Notes: generated by a model from the sequence alone, not told the origin. A stretch of 37,175 bases of DNA from Pseudoalteromonas sp. S2755 (GCF_005886535.1 NZ_PNDS01000119.1:1-37175), one strand, 5' to 3'. Shown: positions 18,642-27,745, counted from the first letter of the stretch. A program made the numbers and translations.

Positions 18642-19684
18642 TGCGTTGTTATGCCAATCAACTCTCCAATTACCTGAATAAGGGGCTTGCGCCTTTTTAT
18701 CTAGTCTTTGGTGAGGAACCCTTTCAACAAGGCGAATGTGTACTTGCAATACGAACAGCAGCTAAGCAGCAAGGCTTTGATGAAGTCATTAAGTTTGCTC
18801 TACTTCCGGGATTTGACTGGCAAGAGCTCAGTGCGCAGTACAATAGTATGTCTTTGTTCAGTGCGCGTACGCTCATCGAGTTTGACTTTAATGAGCAAAA
18901 AGTTCCTACCCAAGGTGTTGCGGTTTTAAAGTCTTTGGCCGAACAAGTCAATCCTGATGTCGTTGTTATTTTTAAAGGGCTAGGCGCGGGTCAAGACATT
19001 CAACGTACTGCTTGGTTCAAAGCATTAGAGCCTAAAGGCCTATTTATCCCTTGCTACGCATTAACAGGCCGTCATCTTGAACGTTGGTTTGATGATGAAT
19101 GTAAGCGGCTGAAGCTTTCTGTCTCACCACAAAGCAAGCGCGCCCTGCTCGTCGCCACAGAGGGCAACTTGCTTGCAACGCATCAGGAGCTCGAAAAGCT
19201 CTCTTTACTATTTGGTAAAAACCCGGTTGATGAACAGCAATTGCTGAGCGGCTTATTAAATCAATCTAAGTTCGATATCTTTGATTTAAATACCGGATTA
19301 TTAACTGGCAACCCTAAGCAAATTATCAAAGTATTGAACAAGCTCGCCAGCGATAATGTAGAGCCCGCGAGTATTCTCTGGACCTTGCAAAACCAAGCTC
19401 GCACCCTACTGGGTGTTAAAACCTTGTGGCAAACTGGTACTACACTTGCGGATGCCTATAAAAAGCATAATGTCTGGAAGAATCAGCAAACCATCACGCA
19501 GCAAGCGTTAGACAGGTTAACACTAGAGCAAATGAAACAGTTGCTCTGTATGATGGCTGACTTCGATACCGCATATAAAGAAGCAAGGCTCACTGCACCA
19601 TATCAAGCTCTAGCACACATCGCGCTGGCCTTTGCCACCCCCATCACAATGCCGTTGCCAATTAGCCAAAGTGAGCATGTATGA
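18641..19684 (+). CDS. holA: DNA polymerase III delta subunit
   Basis: Clamp-loader delta subunit of 347 residues, near the E. coli length of 343. It opens the beta sliding clamp within the DnaX complex. The N-terminal LAPFYLVFGEEPFQQGECVLAIR is the family signature, and the AAA-like fold continues through SMSLFSARTLIEF (clamp-contact region) to the C-terminal helical collar domain (LTLEQMKQLLCMMADFDTAYK). As usual for delta, it lacks a working Walker A site. ATG 18641 overlaps the lptE stop, and the gene's own stop overlaps the nadD start. Confidence 0.95.
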   Translation: MRCYANQLSNYLNKGLAPFYLVFGEEPFQQGECVLAIRTAAKQQGFDEVIKFALLPGFDWQELSAQYNSMSLFSARTLIEFDFNEQKVPTQGVAVLKSLAEQVNPDVVVIFKGLGAGQDIQRTAWFKALEPKGLFIPCYALTGRHLERWFDDECKRLKLSVSPQSKRALLVATEGNLLATHQELEKLSLLFGKNPVDEQQLLSGLLNQSKFDIFDLNTGLLTGNPKQIIKVLNKLASDNVEPASILWTLQNQARTLLGVKTLWQTGTTLADAYKKHNVWKNQQTITQQALDRLTLEQMKQLLCMMADFDTAYKEARLTAPYQALAHIALAFATPITMPLPISQSEHV

Positions 19685-20334
19685 TTGCTTTGTTTGGTGG
19701 TACTTTCGATCCTCCGCATTTAGGCCATTTAAATATGGCAATACGCTGCGTCGATGAGCTAAATCTGGCTGAGTTAAAGTTTTTACCTTGTGCCATACCG
19801 GTTCATAAACAAAAGCCCAGCATCAGTGACGAGCATCGCCTGGCGATGCTTGCAAATTTGCTATCAGGGCAACAAAAACTAGTTATTGATAGACGTGAAC
19901 TTGACCGACAAGGACCCTCTTACAGCCTGCTAACACTGCAAGAGCTGCGTAAAGAATATCAGGACCAACCGATTTTATTTTTAATGGGTATGGACTCGTT
20001 TAATAGTCTGCACACTTGGTATCAATGGCAAGAAATCACAAAGCTGTGTCATCTTGTGGTGTATCAACGCCCAAAAGAACATTGCTCGCCAGATGCTAAA
20101 GTCTCGGCTTATTTAGCCAAAGCAGCCACAGATAACTCAGATAAGCTCCAAACCACCAACGCAGGACATTGCTATTTCCTTCACGGTGAGCAAAAAGACA
20201 TTGCATCGAGTACAATTAGGGCTGCAATTGCGCAGCAAGATAAAGAATATTTGGAACATTGGCTGCCCGCTTCGGTCATAGATTATATAAATAGCCATGG
20301 CTTGTATGCTGATCAACCCCATAAAGCATGCTAA
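19681..20334 (+). CDS. nadD: Nicotinate-nucleotide adenylyltransferase
   Basis: Enzyme of 217 residues joining nicotinate mononucleotide and ATP to deamido-NAD in NAD biosynthesis. It shows the nucleotidyltransferase motif GGTFDPPHLGHLN at 5-17 and the second ATP-binding motif ASSTIRAAI near 178. LMGMDSFNSLHTWYQWQEI is also typical of NadD. It starts by ATGA overlap with holA. Its end runs alongside the upstream sequence of rsfS. Confidence 0.96.
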   Translation: MIALFGGTFDPPHLGHLNMAIRCVDELNLAELKFLPCAIPVHKQKPSISDEHRLAMLANLLSGQQKLVIDRRELDRQGPSYSLLTLQELRKEYQDQPILFLMGMDSFNSLHTWYQWQEITKLCHLVVYQRPKEHCSPDAKVSAYLAKAATDNSDKLQTTNAGHCYFLHGEQKDIASSTIRAAIAQQDKEYLEHWLPASVIDYINSHGLYADQPHKAC

Positions 20335-20368
20335 AATCGCCGATTATTTGAAATACAGAGACAAAAAC

Positions 20369-20686
20369 TTGGATTCACAACAGTTATTAGATTTCGCGCT
20401 AGACAAAGTAGATGATATGAAAGCGCGTGATATTGTTAAGCTCGACGTTCGCGAAACTTCTTCAATCACCGACTACTTAGTGATCTGTACAGGCACCTCA
20501 AAACGCCATGTACAATCGATTGCCGATCATGTTGCAAAAGAAGCACGTCATGCTGGAGAAACACCAATTGGCCAAGAAGGTCAAGACATTGGAGAGTGGG
20601 TATTGGTTGATTTGGGCGACGTTGTTATACACGTGATGCAAGATCAAACCCGCGACTTTTATGACCTAGAAAAGCTGTGGGGCTAA
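20369..20686 (+). CDS. rsfS: Ribosomal silencing factor RsfS
   Basis: RsfS (YbeB) binds ribosomal protein L14 and blocks subunit joining in slow growth. I place the start at TTG 20369 because it gives exactly 105 residues, the E. coli length, beginning (M)[20 protein letters not shown]. The same frame stays open upstream to ATG 20297, which would overlap nadD by 38 bases and add 24 residues. The ribosome binding site before TTG is weak. Conserved blocks [21 protein letters not shown] and [14 protein letters not shown] are split here as [16 protein letters not shown] and the rest. Confidence 0.9.
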   Translation: MDSQQLLDFALDKVDDMKARDIVKLDVRETSSITDYLVICTGTSKRHVQSIADHVAKEARHAGETPIGQEGQDIGEWVLVDLGDVVIHVMQDQTRDFYDLEKLWG

Positions 20687-20687
20687 T

Positions 20688-21158
20688 GTGAAGATCCAAC
20701 TCATTGCAGTAGGTACCAAAATGCCGAAGTGGGTTGAAACTGGCTTCACCGAATATCAAAGACGCTTTCCCAAAGATATGCCACTGGAGTTAATTGAAAT
20801 TAGCGCGGGCAAACGAGGGAAAAACGCAGATATTAAACGCATTTTGCAACAAGAAGGTGAAAAAACCTTAGCCGCTATCCCAAAAGGCAATCGGATCGTA
20901 ACCTTAGAAGTGACTGGCAAGCCATGGGATACACACCAACTTGCGAGCAATATGGAAAAGTGGCAGCTGGACGGTCGCGATGTCAGCTTACTGATTGGCG
21001 GCCCTGAAGGGCTTGCGCCAGAATGTATTGCTGCGGCCGAACAAAAGTGGTCATTATCAAACTTAACCCTACCCCACCCTTTGGTGCGTATAGTGGTTGC
21101 CGAGAGCTTGTATCGCGGCTGGAGTTTAAATAACAATCATCCTTACCACAGAGAATAA
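20688..21158 (+). CDS. rlmH: 23S rRNA pseudouridine-1915 N3-methyltransferase
   Basis: RlmH (YbeA) of 156 residues, a SPOUT methyltransferase that uses S-adenosylmethionine to modify pseudouridine 1915 in 70S ribosomes. The trefoil-knot region is visible as [12 protein letters not shown] (about 102-113) and [20 protein letters not shown] (about 130-149); the family end NNHPYHRE is intact. It starts at GTG 20688, two bases after the rsfS stop. Confidence 0.96.
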   Translation: MKIQLIAVGTKMPKWVETGFTEYQRRFPKDMPLELIEISAGKRGKNADIKRILQQEGEKTLAAIPKGNRIVTLEVTGKPWDTHQLASNMEKWQLDGRDVSLLIGGPEGLAPECIAAAEQKWSLSNLTLPHPLVRIVVAESLYRGWSLNNNHPYHRE

Positions 21159-21160
21159 TA

Positions 21161-23029
21161 ATGATAAAAAAGCGGCCGACGATTAGGGATCATTCTGCCG
21201 AGGCGAACCTCTTTGCGAGACGGGCCTTTGTCGGCTTTGTTTTTGTCGTTATTATTGTTGGGATCTTGTTTCACAATGTCTATACGCTTCAGGTGACTGA
21301 ACATGAAACCTATCGCACCCGCTCTAACGATAACCGTATAAAAGTCATTCCTGTCGCCCCTAATCGTGGTCTGATTTACGACCGAAATGGTGTCTTGCTC
21401 GCCGAAAACCGCCCTGTTTACAACCTTGAAGTGATCCCAGAAGATGTCGAAGATCTCGAAGCTTCATTAGCTTCTGTGCGTCAACTCATCGAAATTTCTG
21501 AGCAAGAAGTAGAAGATTTCAAAAAGGAAATCAAGCATAACCGCCGCTTCAAAAGCCAAGTACTAAAGGGCCGTTTGAATGAAGAAGAAGTGGCGATTTT
21601 GTCGGTTAACCAACACCGCTTGCCCGGCTTTAGCGTTGAAGCTCGATTGTCCCGTTATTATCCTTATGGCGATACCCTCACTCATGCCCTTGGCTATGTA
21701 GCAAAACTCAATAAAGAGGAGCTCTATGATTTAGAGCTTGAGGGCAAGGACACCAACTATCGTGCCACCCATGATATCGGTAAACTCGGTGTCGAAAAGT
21801 TTTATGAAGAACAGCTACATGGCATTGTTGGCTCTCGTCGCGTCGAGGTGAATAACCGTGGTCGTATTATTCGCACGCTGAGCATGGAAACACCGCAACC
21901 AGGTAAAGACTTGGTGCTAACGCTTGATATCGGTTTGCAACAAATCGTACAACACGTACTTAAAGACACCCGAGGCGCAATCATCGTTATGGATCCGCGC
22001 GACGGGGGGATTTTAGCGCTCTATTCTAATCCAAGTTACGACCCAAACCTTTTTGTCCATGGGATCAGTGGCAAAGATTACCGCGCCTTACTTAACCCTG
22101 ACAGGCCACTGATAAACCGTGCAACTCAGGGCCGTTATGCGCCTGCTTCCACGGTAAAACCTCACCTTGCAGTACTTGCGCTGGAAGAAGGTGTTGTCAC
22201 CGAAACAACCAAAATTTGGGATCCCGGCTTTTTTCAAATTCCAAATGTAAAACATAAATGGCGTGACTGGCGCCCTTGGGGCCATGAGCATGTTGATGTG
22301 TATAAAGCTATTGAGCAGTCTTGCGATACCTACTTTTACGAAACCGCATATAAACTCGGCATAACCAAAATTAGCGACTTTATGAACCAGTTTGGCTTTG
22401 GTGAGCTTTCGGGTATCGATATTCACGAAGAAACCTCTGCTATTTTACCATCCGTTGAGTGGAAAAGAGCTCGTTTTAAAGAGGCTTGGTATCCTGGGGA
22501 TACTATTTCCGTAGGGATAGGCCAAGGTTACTGGACTGCCACTCCAATGCAAATAGCAAACTCGCTGAGCATTTTGGTCAATAAAGGCATACATAGGCAG
22601 CCACACTTAGTACAAATCTCTAAGCAAGATACTGAAGTGGAGCAGTTATTTACGGAAGAAAAGCCACCTGTCGTGCTAAAAAACCCTTATCACTGGGATA
22701 TTGCATTAAAAGCCATGCACAATACGGTAAAAATAGGTACCGCAAAAAATGCGTTTAAGGGCGTAACTTATGATCACGCTGGTAAAACGGGAACCGCGCA
22801 AGTTATTAGCATTGCTCAGGGCGAAAAGTATGATGCCAAGAAGCTAAAAGAAAAACACAGAGACAATGGTATTTACGTGGGTTTTGCGCCTTTTGATGAT
22901 CCGCAAATTGTTATTACTGTAGTCGTGGAAAACCAAGGTGGCGGTAGTGCAATCGCAGCGCCAATGGCAAGACAAGTGATGGATTATTACTTTTCAGCCT
23001 ACCCGCTTGAGAAGGAGCAACAGCAATGA
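21161..23029 (+). CDS. mrdA: Penicillin-binding protein 2 (elongasome transpeptidase)
   Basis: Class B PBP of 622 residues, the cell-elongation transpeptidase working with RodA. One N-terminal membrane segment (about 23-42, FVGFVFVVIIVGILFHNVYT), then the non-penicillin-binding pedestal domain (NRGLIYDRNGVLLAENRPVY). The transpeptidase domain has active-site Ser330 in STVK (330-333), SCD in EQSCDTYFYE as the SxN-type motif, and KTG at 542-544. It lies two bases after rlmH and overlaps mrdB by four bases (ATGA). Confidence 0.97.
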   Translation: MIKKRPTIRDHSAEANLFARRAFVGFVFVVIIVGILFHNVYTLQVTEHETYRTRSNDNRIKVIPVAPNRGLIYDRNGVLLAENRPVYNLEVIPEDVEDLEASLASVRQLIEISEQEVEDFKKEIKHNRRFKSQVLKGRLNEEEVAILSVNQHRLPGFSVEARLSRYYPYGDTLTHALGYVAKLNKEELYDLELEGKDTNYRATHDIGKLGVEKFYEEQLHGIVGSRRVEVNNRGRIIRTLSMETPQPGKDLVLTLDIGLQQIVQHVLKDTRGAIIVMDPRDGGILALYSNPSYDPNLFVHGISGKDYRALLNPDRPLINRATQGRYAPASTVKPHLAVLALEEGVVTETTKIWDPGFFQIPNVKHKWRDWRPWGHEHVDVYKAIEQSCDTYFYETAYKLGITKISDFMNQFGFGELSGIDIHEETSAILPSVEWKRARFKEAWYPGDTISVGIGQGYWTATPMQIANSLSILVNKGIHRQPHLVQISKQDTEVEQLFTEEKPPVVLKNPYHWDIALKAMHNTVKIGTAKNAFKGVTYDHAGKTGTAQVISIAQGEKYDAKKLKEKHRDNGIYVGFAPFDDPQIVITVVVENQGGGSAIAAPMARQVMDYYFSAYPLEKEQQQ

Positions 23030-24132
23030 GTCCGCTGAGTAAGCCACGTTCACTCTTTGAAAAAGTTCATATCGACCTACCATTATTTGCAGCCTTGATT
23101 ACGATGATGGTTGGCAGCCTAGCGATTGTTTATAGCGCTAGTGGGCAAGACATGGGTATGATGATGCGTCATGGTACACGCATGTTTGGTGCATTAGTTG
23201 CCATGTTATTTATGGCACAATTCTCTCCAAATACGCTTAAGCGTGTGGCTATTCCCGTTTATCTCGTAGGCCTTGGCATGCTCGTTGCTGTGCTGTTTTT
23301 TGGTGTCAGTAGTAAAGGGGCTCAGCGCTGGTTAGACTTAGGCGTTACCCGCTTTCAACCCTCTGAAATAATGAAGCTAGCAGTGCCCATGACGGTCGCT
23401 TGGTTTATAGGTCGCTCTCACTTACCTCCAAGTATTTTAAATTTAACAATCGGCTTTGTGATTGTGCTAGTGCCAACTATTCTGATCAAAGAGCAGCCTG
23501 ACCTCGGTACTTCTATCTTAATTGCCAGTTCTGGTATTTTTGCACTCTTTTTAGCTGGGTTAAGTTGGCGTTTAATCGGTTCAGGTATATTACTTGCGGT
23601 TCCCGGTGGCTATGCGTTTTGGCATTACGGAATGCATGCCTATCAAAAACAACGTGTCCTGACTTTTTTAGATCCAGAAAGCGACCCGCTGGGCTCTGGT
23701 TACCATATCATCCAATCAAAAATTGCAATAGGCTCTGGTGGTGTTGAGGGCAAAGGCTGGCTACACGGAACCCAATCTCAATTAGAATTTTTGCCAGAGC
23801 GCCATACCGACTTTATCTTCTCGGTGTTGAGCGAAGAGTTTGGCTTGTTAGGTGTCACCATATTACTCAGCTTGTATCTTTTTATAATTGGTCGCGGATT
23901 GTATATTGCGGTGCAAGCACAAGACGCTTTCAGTAAGCTGCTCGCAGGGGCACTAACTTTAACGTTCTTTGTTTATGTCTTTGTAAATATTGGAATGGTT
24001 TCGGGTCTCTTACCGGTAGTCGGTGTACCTCTGCCCCTAATTAGCTATGGTGGCACATCGATGGTGACCTTAATGGCCGGTTTTGGCATTATTATGGCAA
24101 TCGCAACAGATAAGAGGATGTTGTTAAAATAA
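23026..24132 (+). CDS. mrdB: RodA peptidoglycan glycosyltransferase (SEDS)
   Basis: SEDS-family polytopic membrane protein of 368 residues, the glycan polymerase partner of PBP2 in rod-shape growth. About ten membrane segments. Typical blocks are the RWLDLG and FQPSEIMKLAVPM pair, KEQPDLGTS, GWLHGTQSQLEFLPERHTDF and the end VVGVPLPLISYGGTSM. The Asp in ERHTDF is in the usual position for the conserved catalytic residue region. It starts in mrdA's stop and its own stop overlaps the rlpA start. Confidence 0.97.
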   Translation: MSPLSKPRSLFEKVHIDLPLFAALITMMVGSLAIVYSASGQDMGMMMRHGTRMFGALVAMLFMAQFSPNTLKRVAIPVYLVGLGMLVAVLFFGVSSKGAQRWLDLGVTRFQPSEIMKLAVPMTVAWFIGRSHLPPSILNLTIGFVIVLVPTILIKEQPDLGTSILIASSGIFALFLAGLSWRLIGSGILLAVPGGYAFWHYGMHAYQKQRVLTFLDPESDPLGSGYHIIQSKIAIGSGGVEGKGWLHGTQSQLEFLPERHTDFIFSVLSEEFGLLGVTILLSLYLFIIGRGLYIAVQAQDAFSKLLAGALTLTFFVYVFVNIGMVSGLLPVVGVPLPLISYGGTSMVTLMAGFGIIMAIATDKRMLLK

Positions 24133-24905
24133 TGACTGTTCGTATTACTCTGATTTCAAAATTGATTTTAGTATTTGCCCTGTTAAGCATGCTAAGCGCT
24201 TGCGGTAGTCGTTATCATATTCGTCATGACAAAGCGCCACTGCGCGAGCCTACCGAACTGGAAATGCAGGATGCCATTGTCACCAACGAAAAAAAGAGCG
24301 TCAGTGCCAATCGCCCCTACACTGTTCTTGGAAAACGTTACACGCCAATTTCGGACGAACATGGGTATCAACAACAAGGCATTGCCTCGTGGTATGGCCG
24401 AAAATTCCACGGCTACCACACCTCCAATGGTGAAATTTTTAATATGTTCGACATGACAGCGGCACATAAAACGCTGCCACTGCCTAGCTTTGCCAGAGTA
24501 ACAAACCTAGAGAATGGGCGCTCCGCCATCGTTAGAATTAACGACCGAGGCCCGTTCCATGACGATAGGCTAATCGACCTCTCTTATGCGGCTGCCTACA
24601 AGCTAGGCTATCACCTTCAGGGTACAGCGCGCGTTAAGGTCGAAGCCATTACTCTATCGCGCGAGTCTCCAAGGCTAACTTATGTACAAGTTGCTGCTGG
24701 CAGTAAACTTGAGAATATACAGTTATTAGCAGGTCAGTTAAAACAAGAGCTAGGGTTAGGTACACCCATCACGTTTGAAAACAACCTGTACAAGCTTAGA
24801 GTCGGCCCTATTACCGACGACAATCAAGCACAATCTTTACTAAAAACCTTACAACAAGGTCAATTTAGTCGTGCTTTCTTGCTTTACAGTGAGCAGGAAC
24901 TTTAG
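24132..24905 (+). CDS. rlpA: RlpA septal lipoprotein (DPBB and SPOR domains)
   Basis: Outer-membrane lipoprotein of 257 residues. The signal peptide ends in LSAC (Cys24). A double-psi beta barrel follows, with GIASWYGRKFHGYHTSNGE (about 82-100), the metal/catalysis-type ITAAHKTLP equivalent MTAAHKTLPLPS, and VRINDRGPFHDDRLIDLS. Then comes a C-terminal SPOR domain (about 176-252, YVQVAAGSKLEN to RAFLLY) that binds denuded glycan strands at the septum. RlpA of some species is a lytic transglycosylase, so activity is plausible. Start overlaps the mrdB stop. Confidence 0.95.
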   Translation: MTVRITLISKLILVFALLSMLSACGSRYHIRHDKAPLREPTELEMQDAIVTNEKKSVSANRPYTVLGKRYTPISDEHGYQQQGIASWYGRKFHGYHTSNGEIFNMFDMTAAHKTLPLPSFARVTNLENGRSAIVRINDRGPFHDDRLIDLSYAAAYKLGYHLQGTARVKVEAITLSRESPRLTYVQVAAGSKLENIQLLAGQLKQELGLGTPITFENNLYKLRVGPITDDNQAQSLLKTLQQGQFSRAFLLYSEQEL

Positions 24906-24946
24906 AATAACCGCAATGAATGCCGATAAACAAAAAAGCGAGCATA

Positions 24947-26110
24947 ATGACTTCTATCAAACCAAAAATCGTTAAAAAAGTCCTTGGACTGGTGTGCACT
25001 TTCTCTATTATGAGTGCCAGCGCACAAATTATTCCTTCGCCGCCGCAAATCAATGCGAAAGGCTATTTCCTTGTGGACTTCACAACTGGAAAAGTGATTG
25101 CAGAGGGCGAAGCTGATACTAAACTAGCGCCAGCAAGTTTAACCAAAATGATGACCAGCTATGTTATTGGTACCGAAATCGCTGCAGGTAACATTAGCCC
25201 ATCAGATCAAGTCACTATTAGTGAAAAAGCGTGGGCTAAGAATTTTCCTGGTTCGTCGGTGATGTTTATCGAAGTAGGTAAGCAGGTCAGTGTTGATGAC
25301 TTAAACCATGGGATCATTATTCAATCAGGCAACGATGCTTGTGTTGCAATGGCCGAGCACATTGCTGGCAGCGAAAGTGCGTTTGCCGATCTGATGAATG
25401 CGCATGCTGAAAAACTGGGGATGACTAATACCCACTTTATTAACAGCCATGGTTTAGATACTGATGAGCATTACACCACCCCAAGAGACATGGCAACACT
25501 CGGGGCGGCGCTTATTCGTGATGTACCTGATGAATACGCTTTGTACAAGAAAAAGTCTTTTTCATACAACGGCATAAAGCAATATAACCGTAACTCACTT
25601 CTTTGGGATGCAAGCCTCGAAGTGGATGGCATTAAAACAGGCCACACCTCGGATGCAGGCTACAGCCTAGTTACTTCAGCGGTTAAAGACGATATGCGTC
25701 TTGTTGCAGTAGTCATGGGCACAGAAAGTGAGCGTGCACGTAAAGTTGAGAGCAAAAAACTACTTAACTACGGCTTCCGTTTCTTTGAAACCATTACTCC
25801 ATACCAAGCTGGTGACGCTTTTGCCGATCAGCGTGTGTGGATGGGTAACAAAGAAACCGTATCGCTTGGCATTATGGAAGACACCCCAATTACTATTCCA
25901 CGCGGCCAAAGCAAGAACCTAAAGGCTAACTTTGAGCTAGATAAAACACTCGAAGCACCACTAGCGAAAGGCACTAAAGTTGGTACTTTGTTCTTACAGC
26001 TTGAAGGTGAAGACGTAGCACAATACCCGCTAGTTACACTTGAAGAGATCCAAGAAGGTGGATTCTTTAGCAAGATCTATGACTATCTACGTTTACAGAT
26101 CTCGCAATAA
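24947..26110 (+). CDS. dacA: D-alanyl-D-alanine carboxypeptidase (PBP5 type)
   Basis: Low-molecular-mass PBP of 387 residues that trims the terminal D-Ala from peptidoglycan pentapeptides. A signal peptide ending near ASAQ is followed by the S11 peptidase domain: SLTK with Ser64 and Lys67, SGN at 127-129 and KTG at 230-232. The C-terminal PBP5 beta domain (about 275-370) ends in a short amphipathic helix FFSKIYDYLRLQIS that anchors it to the inner membrane. ATG 24947 is preferred; ATG 24920 would add nine polar residues before the signal peptide. Last gene of the leuS operon. Confidence 0.95.
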   Translation: MTSIKPKIVKKVLGLVCTFSIMSASAQIIPSPPQINAKGYFLVDFTTGKVIAEGEADTKLAPASLTKMMTSYVIGTEIAAGNISPSDQVTISEKAWAKNFPGSSVMFIEVGKQVSVDDLNHGIIIQSGNDACVAMAEHIAGSESAFADLMNAHAEKLGMTNTHFINSHGLDTDEHYTTPRDMATLGAALIRDVPDEYALYKKKSFSYNGIKQYNRNSLLWDASLEVDGIKTGHTSDAGYSLVTSAVKDDMRLVAVVMGTESERARKVESKKLLNYGFRFFETITPYQAGDAFADQRVWMGNKETVSLGIMEDTPITIPRGQSKNLKANFELDKTLEAPLAKGTKVGTLFLQLEGEDVAQYPLVTLEEIQEGGFFSKIYDYLRLQISQ

Positions 26111-26120
26111 TTTCTTATCT

Positions 26121-26159
26121 GATAAGCCAGCCGAGACAGACGGTTGGCTTATCTTTTTT
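26121..26159 (+). terminator. Strong rho-independent terminator after dacA
   Basis: GATAAGCCAGCCG (26121-26133) pairs with CGGTTGGCTTATC (26141-26153), 13 pairs with one G-T, seven-base loop, then six T. It ends the leuS-dacA run. Confidence 0.92.
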
Positions 26160-26514
26160 ATAAAACTTATTTATTTCCCTTAGCTTCGCAGACATTCAGA
26201 CTTTCTATTCTAAGCCCCCTTTTCAACATACCACACCGCTAAAACTCACTTTAAGTTTACGATTTAGAAACACCGTGTCAAAATAAGTTTGAGGTACAAA
26301 ACCCAAATTATAAATAAAAGGATATTTAAATGATGATGGTAACAACCGTGGTAATAATGGTGAAGTGTACTGTGGAAATAATGACAGTGGTCCAGTAGCT
26401 CTTCGGAGGTTTTGTTCAGCAGAGTATTCTGACTTGTATCGATGATGACTGTTATGAATGAGAAGAAGTAGAAAGATGTTAATCTAATAGGTGATACACA
26501 CTAAAGGCTTTCCT
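26160..26514 (+). other. Gene-poor AT-rich gap with a decayed small frame
   Basis: About 355 bases without an intact gene between the dacA terminator and the next gene. AAAGGA at 26318-26323 is a good ribosome binding site followed by three consecutive ATG codons (26330-26338). In that frame only 22 residues follow. In the frame one base off, codons stay open from 26314 to TGA at 26443-26445 and contain three GNN tripeptides written with different codons, a hint of former coding use (see the findings). Otherwise I see nothing in it. Confidence 0.5.
26314..26445 (+). pseudogene. Possible remnant of a small Gly-Asn-Asn-containing peptide gene
   Basis: The open frame lacks a start codon and reads DDGNNRGNNGEVYCGNNDSG followed by PVALRRFCSAEYSDLYR and a stop. 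The three GNN units use GGT AAC AAC, GGT AAT AAT and GGA AAT AAT, so the amino acids are kept while third bases vary. A strong ribosome binding site and ATG lie in the neighbouring frame, which suggests a one-base frameshift near 26330-26340. It could also be chance in a short AT-rich stretch. Confidence 0.3.
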
Positions 26515-27096
26515 ATGAACTACATAGACCGTATATATCTAAAACCAGGCTTACCAATAGCCAAGTTGACTATTGCAGTATTACTGCTTTTCTCTGCTAT
26601 TTTATACAAGTCAAGCCTACTTTTATATATTGGTTTTTATATGGCGCTAATTGTACCTGCTTGGGATTTATTATCCGTAGTGGCAAAAGAACAAGGAGTG
26701 TGTGCAAAAGTTACGCTCATAGCTTACTGTAAACAGCACTGGATACAGTTACTACTTATGCTAGCGTTTGCTTGTATAGGTATTGCCGGGCTGCACCTTG
26801 AATACCTACTACTCACACTTTTTAATATTGCATTCGCTATGTTATTAGCAGCCCATGTTATAAGAATTGTGTATAAAATAAGAAAAATGTCCGCTATTGA
26901 CGCGATAAAGGAGAGGTTAAAAACCAAGTCGAGGTTTATTCTTTCTGTTAACCTGCTACTCATTGTTGTTATGTGCACCACACCTTTTCTATCTATACCC
27001 GTAGGAGCGTTGGCTGCTAATTATATGGTTATTTTTAGCTGCTACATACAGTACTTAAACCATATCATTAGTGAGAATATTTTTGAGACTGATTAA
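26515..27096 (+). CDS. Small multi-pass membrane protein, unknown
   Basis: Unrecognised hydrophobic protein of 193 residues with about five or six membrane segments (for example LTIAVLLLFSAILY and LLLYIGFYMALIVPAW in the first 50 residues) and a basic loop near 130-145 (RKMSAIDAIKERLKTKSR). ATG 26515 has AAAGG eight bases upstream; GTG 26491 would give a longer form without a good site. Low-GC codon use differs from the flanking housekeeping genes. The next frame is a shorter relative: YIGFYMAL here matches YLGFYIAL there, with similar hydrophobic pattern after it. Its own terminator follows. No function can be offered. Confidence 0.65.
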   Translation: MNYIDRIYLKPGLPIAKLTIAVLLLFSAILYKSSLLLYIGFYMALIVPAWDLLSVVAKEQGVCAKVTLIAYCKQHWIQLLLMLAFACIGIAGLHLEYLLLTLFNIAFAMLLAAHVIRIVYKIRKMSAIDAIKERLKTKSRFILSVNLLLIVVMCTTPFLSIPVGALAANYMVIFSCYIQYLNHIISENIFETD

Positions 27097-27131
27097 ACTA
27101 GTTTAGAGTTCTCGCAATAACCTATTTAGAT

Positions 27132-27168
27132 AAAAGTCAATCAGTGGTTAAATATTGATTGACTTTTT
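27132..27168 (+). terminator. Rho-independent terminator
   Basis: AAAAGTCAATCA (27132-27143) and TGATTGACTTTT (27156-27167) pair perfectly over 12 bases with a 12-base loop, and the T-run is part of the stem's end. It ends the membrane protein gene. Confidence 0.82.
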
Positions 27169-27208
27169 ACACCCCGAGCAACAATCTCCTATCTAAATCC
27201 ACATTAGC

Positions 27209-27697
27209 ATGGCTGTATTTATTGTCTGCTTCATACTAAGTGATTATTTAAATAAACCTGTACTATTGTATCTTGGTTTTTATATTGCTCTGTACGACGC
27301 ACTTTATCAACTTGCTGCGCAGCTTAACGATACCCAAGCGGAAACAACCAATATGAAGTATTTGGGGTACATTCCAATATTTATTCTGCTATTGGTTAGT
27401 ATTGTTACTCTCTCACCTCCCTCAATGCTTATTACCGGCATCAATCTTGCCGTAGTTAGTATCATCATTTATCAGCTGGTATGAATTATTAGCGCTAGAA
27501 CCAAGCAGTCTAAAAGAAACATAGTAAAGACCTTGAAACACAACAAAACAGCGCTTTTGATACTACTATTAACAACGACTGCATTGCGACTTTTCTTTGA
27601 CTCGGAAGGTTTAGCAATTAGCAATCACTGCTTCCTTCTATTAGCTACTTTGGCAATTTTTGATGATTGTAAAGACGTAATCAATGGTGAAAGCTAG
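27209..27697 (+). pseudogene. Broken paralogue of the preceding membrane protein gene
   Basis: The frame from ATG 27209 gives 91 residues of hydrophobic protein, then an in-frame TGA at 27482-27484. Beyond it the same frame is open for another 70 codons to TAG at 27695-27697 and encodes a basic loop (RTKQSKRNIVKTLKHNK), another membrane segment (ALLILLLTTALRLFF) and an end (FLLLATLAIFDDCKDV) placed like the corresponding parts of the upstream 193-residue protein. YLGFYIAL matches YIGFYMAL of the neighbour. This looks like a tandem duplicate inactivated by one nonsense change, with the start also shorter. If a 91-residue protein is still made, it has about three membrane segments. Confidence 0.65.
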
Positions 27698-27718
27698 CTT
27701 CAAAATGACTCAGCAAAG

Positions 27719-27745
27719 ACGTCCTTATCGTGGACGTTTTTTTTT
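27719..27745 (+). terminator. Rho-independent terminator upstream of ybeD
   Basis: ACGTCC (27719-27724) and GGACGT (27732-27737) form a short stem with a seven-base loop and a run of nine T. It separates the accessory patch from the ybeD-lipB-lipA unit. Confidence 0.8.
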
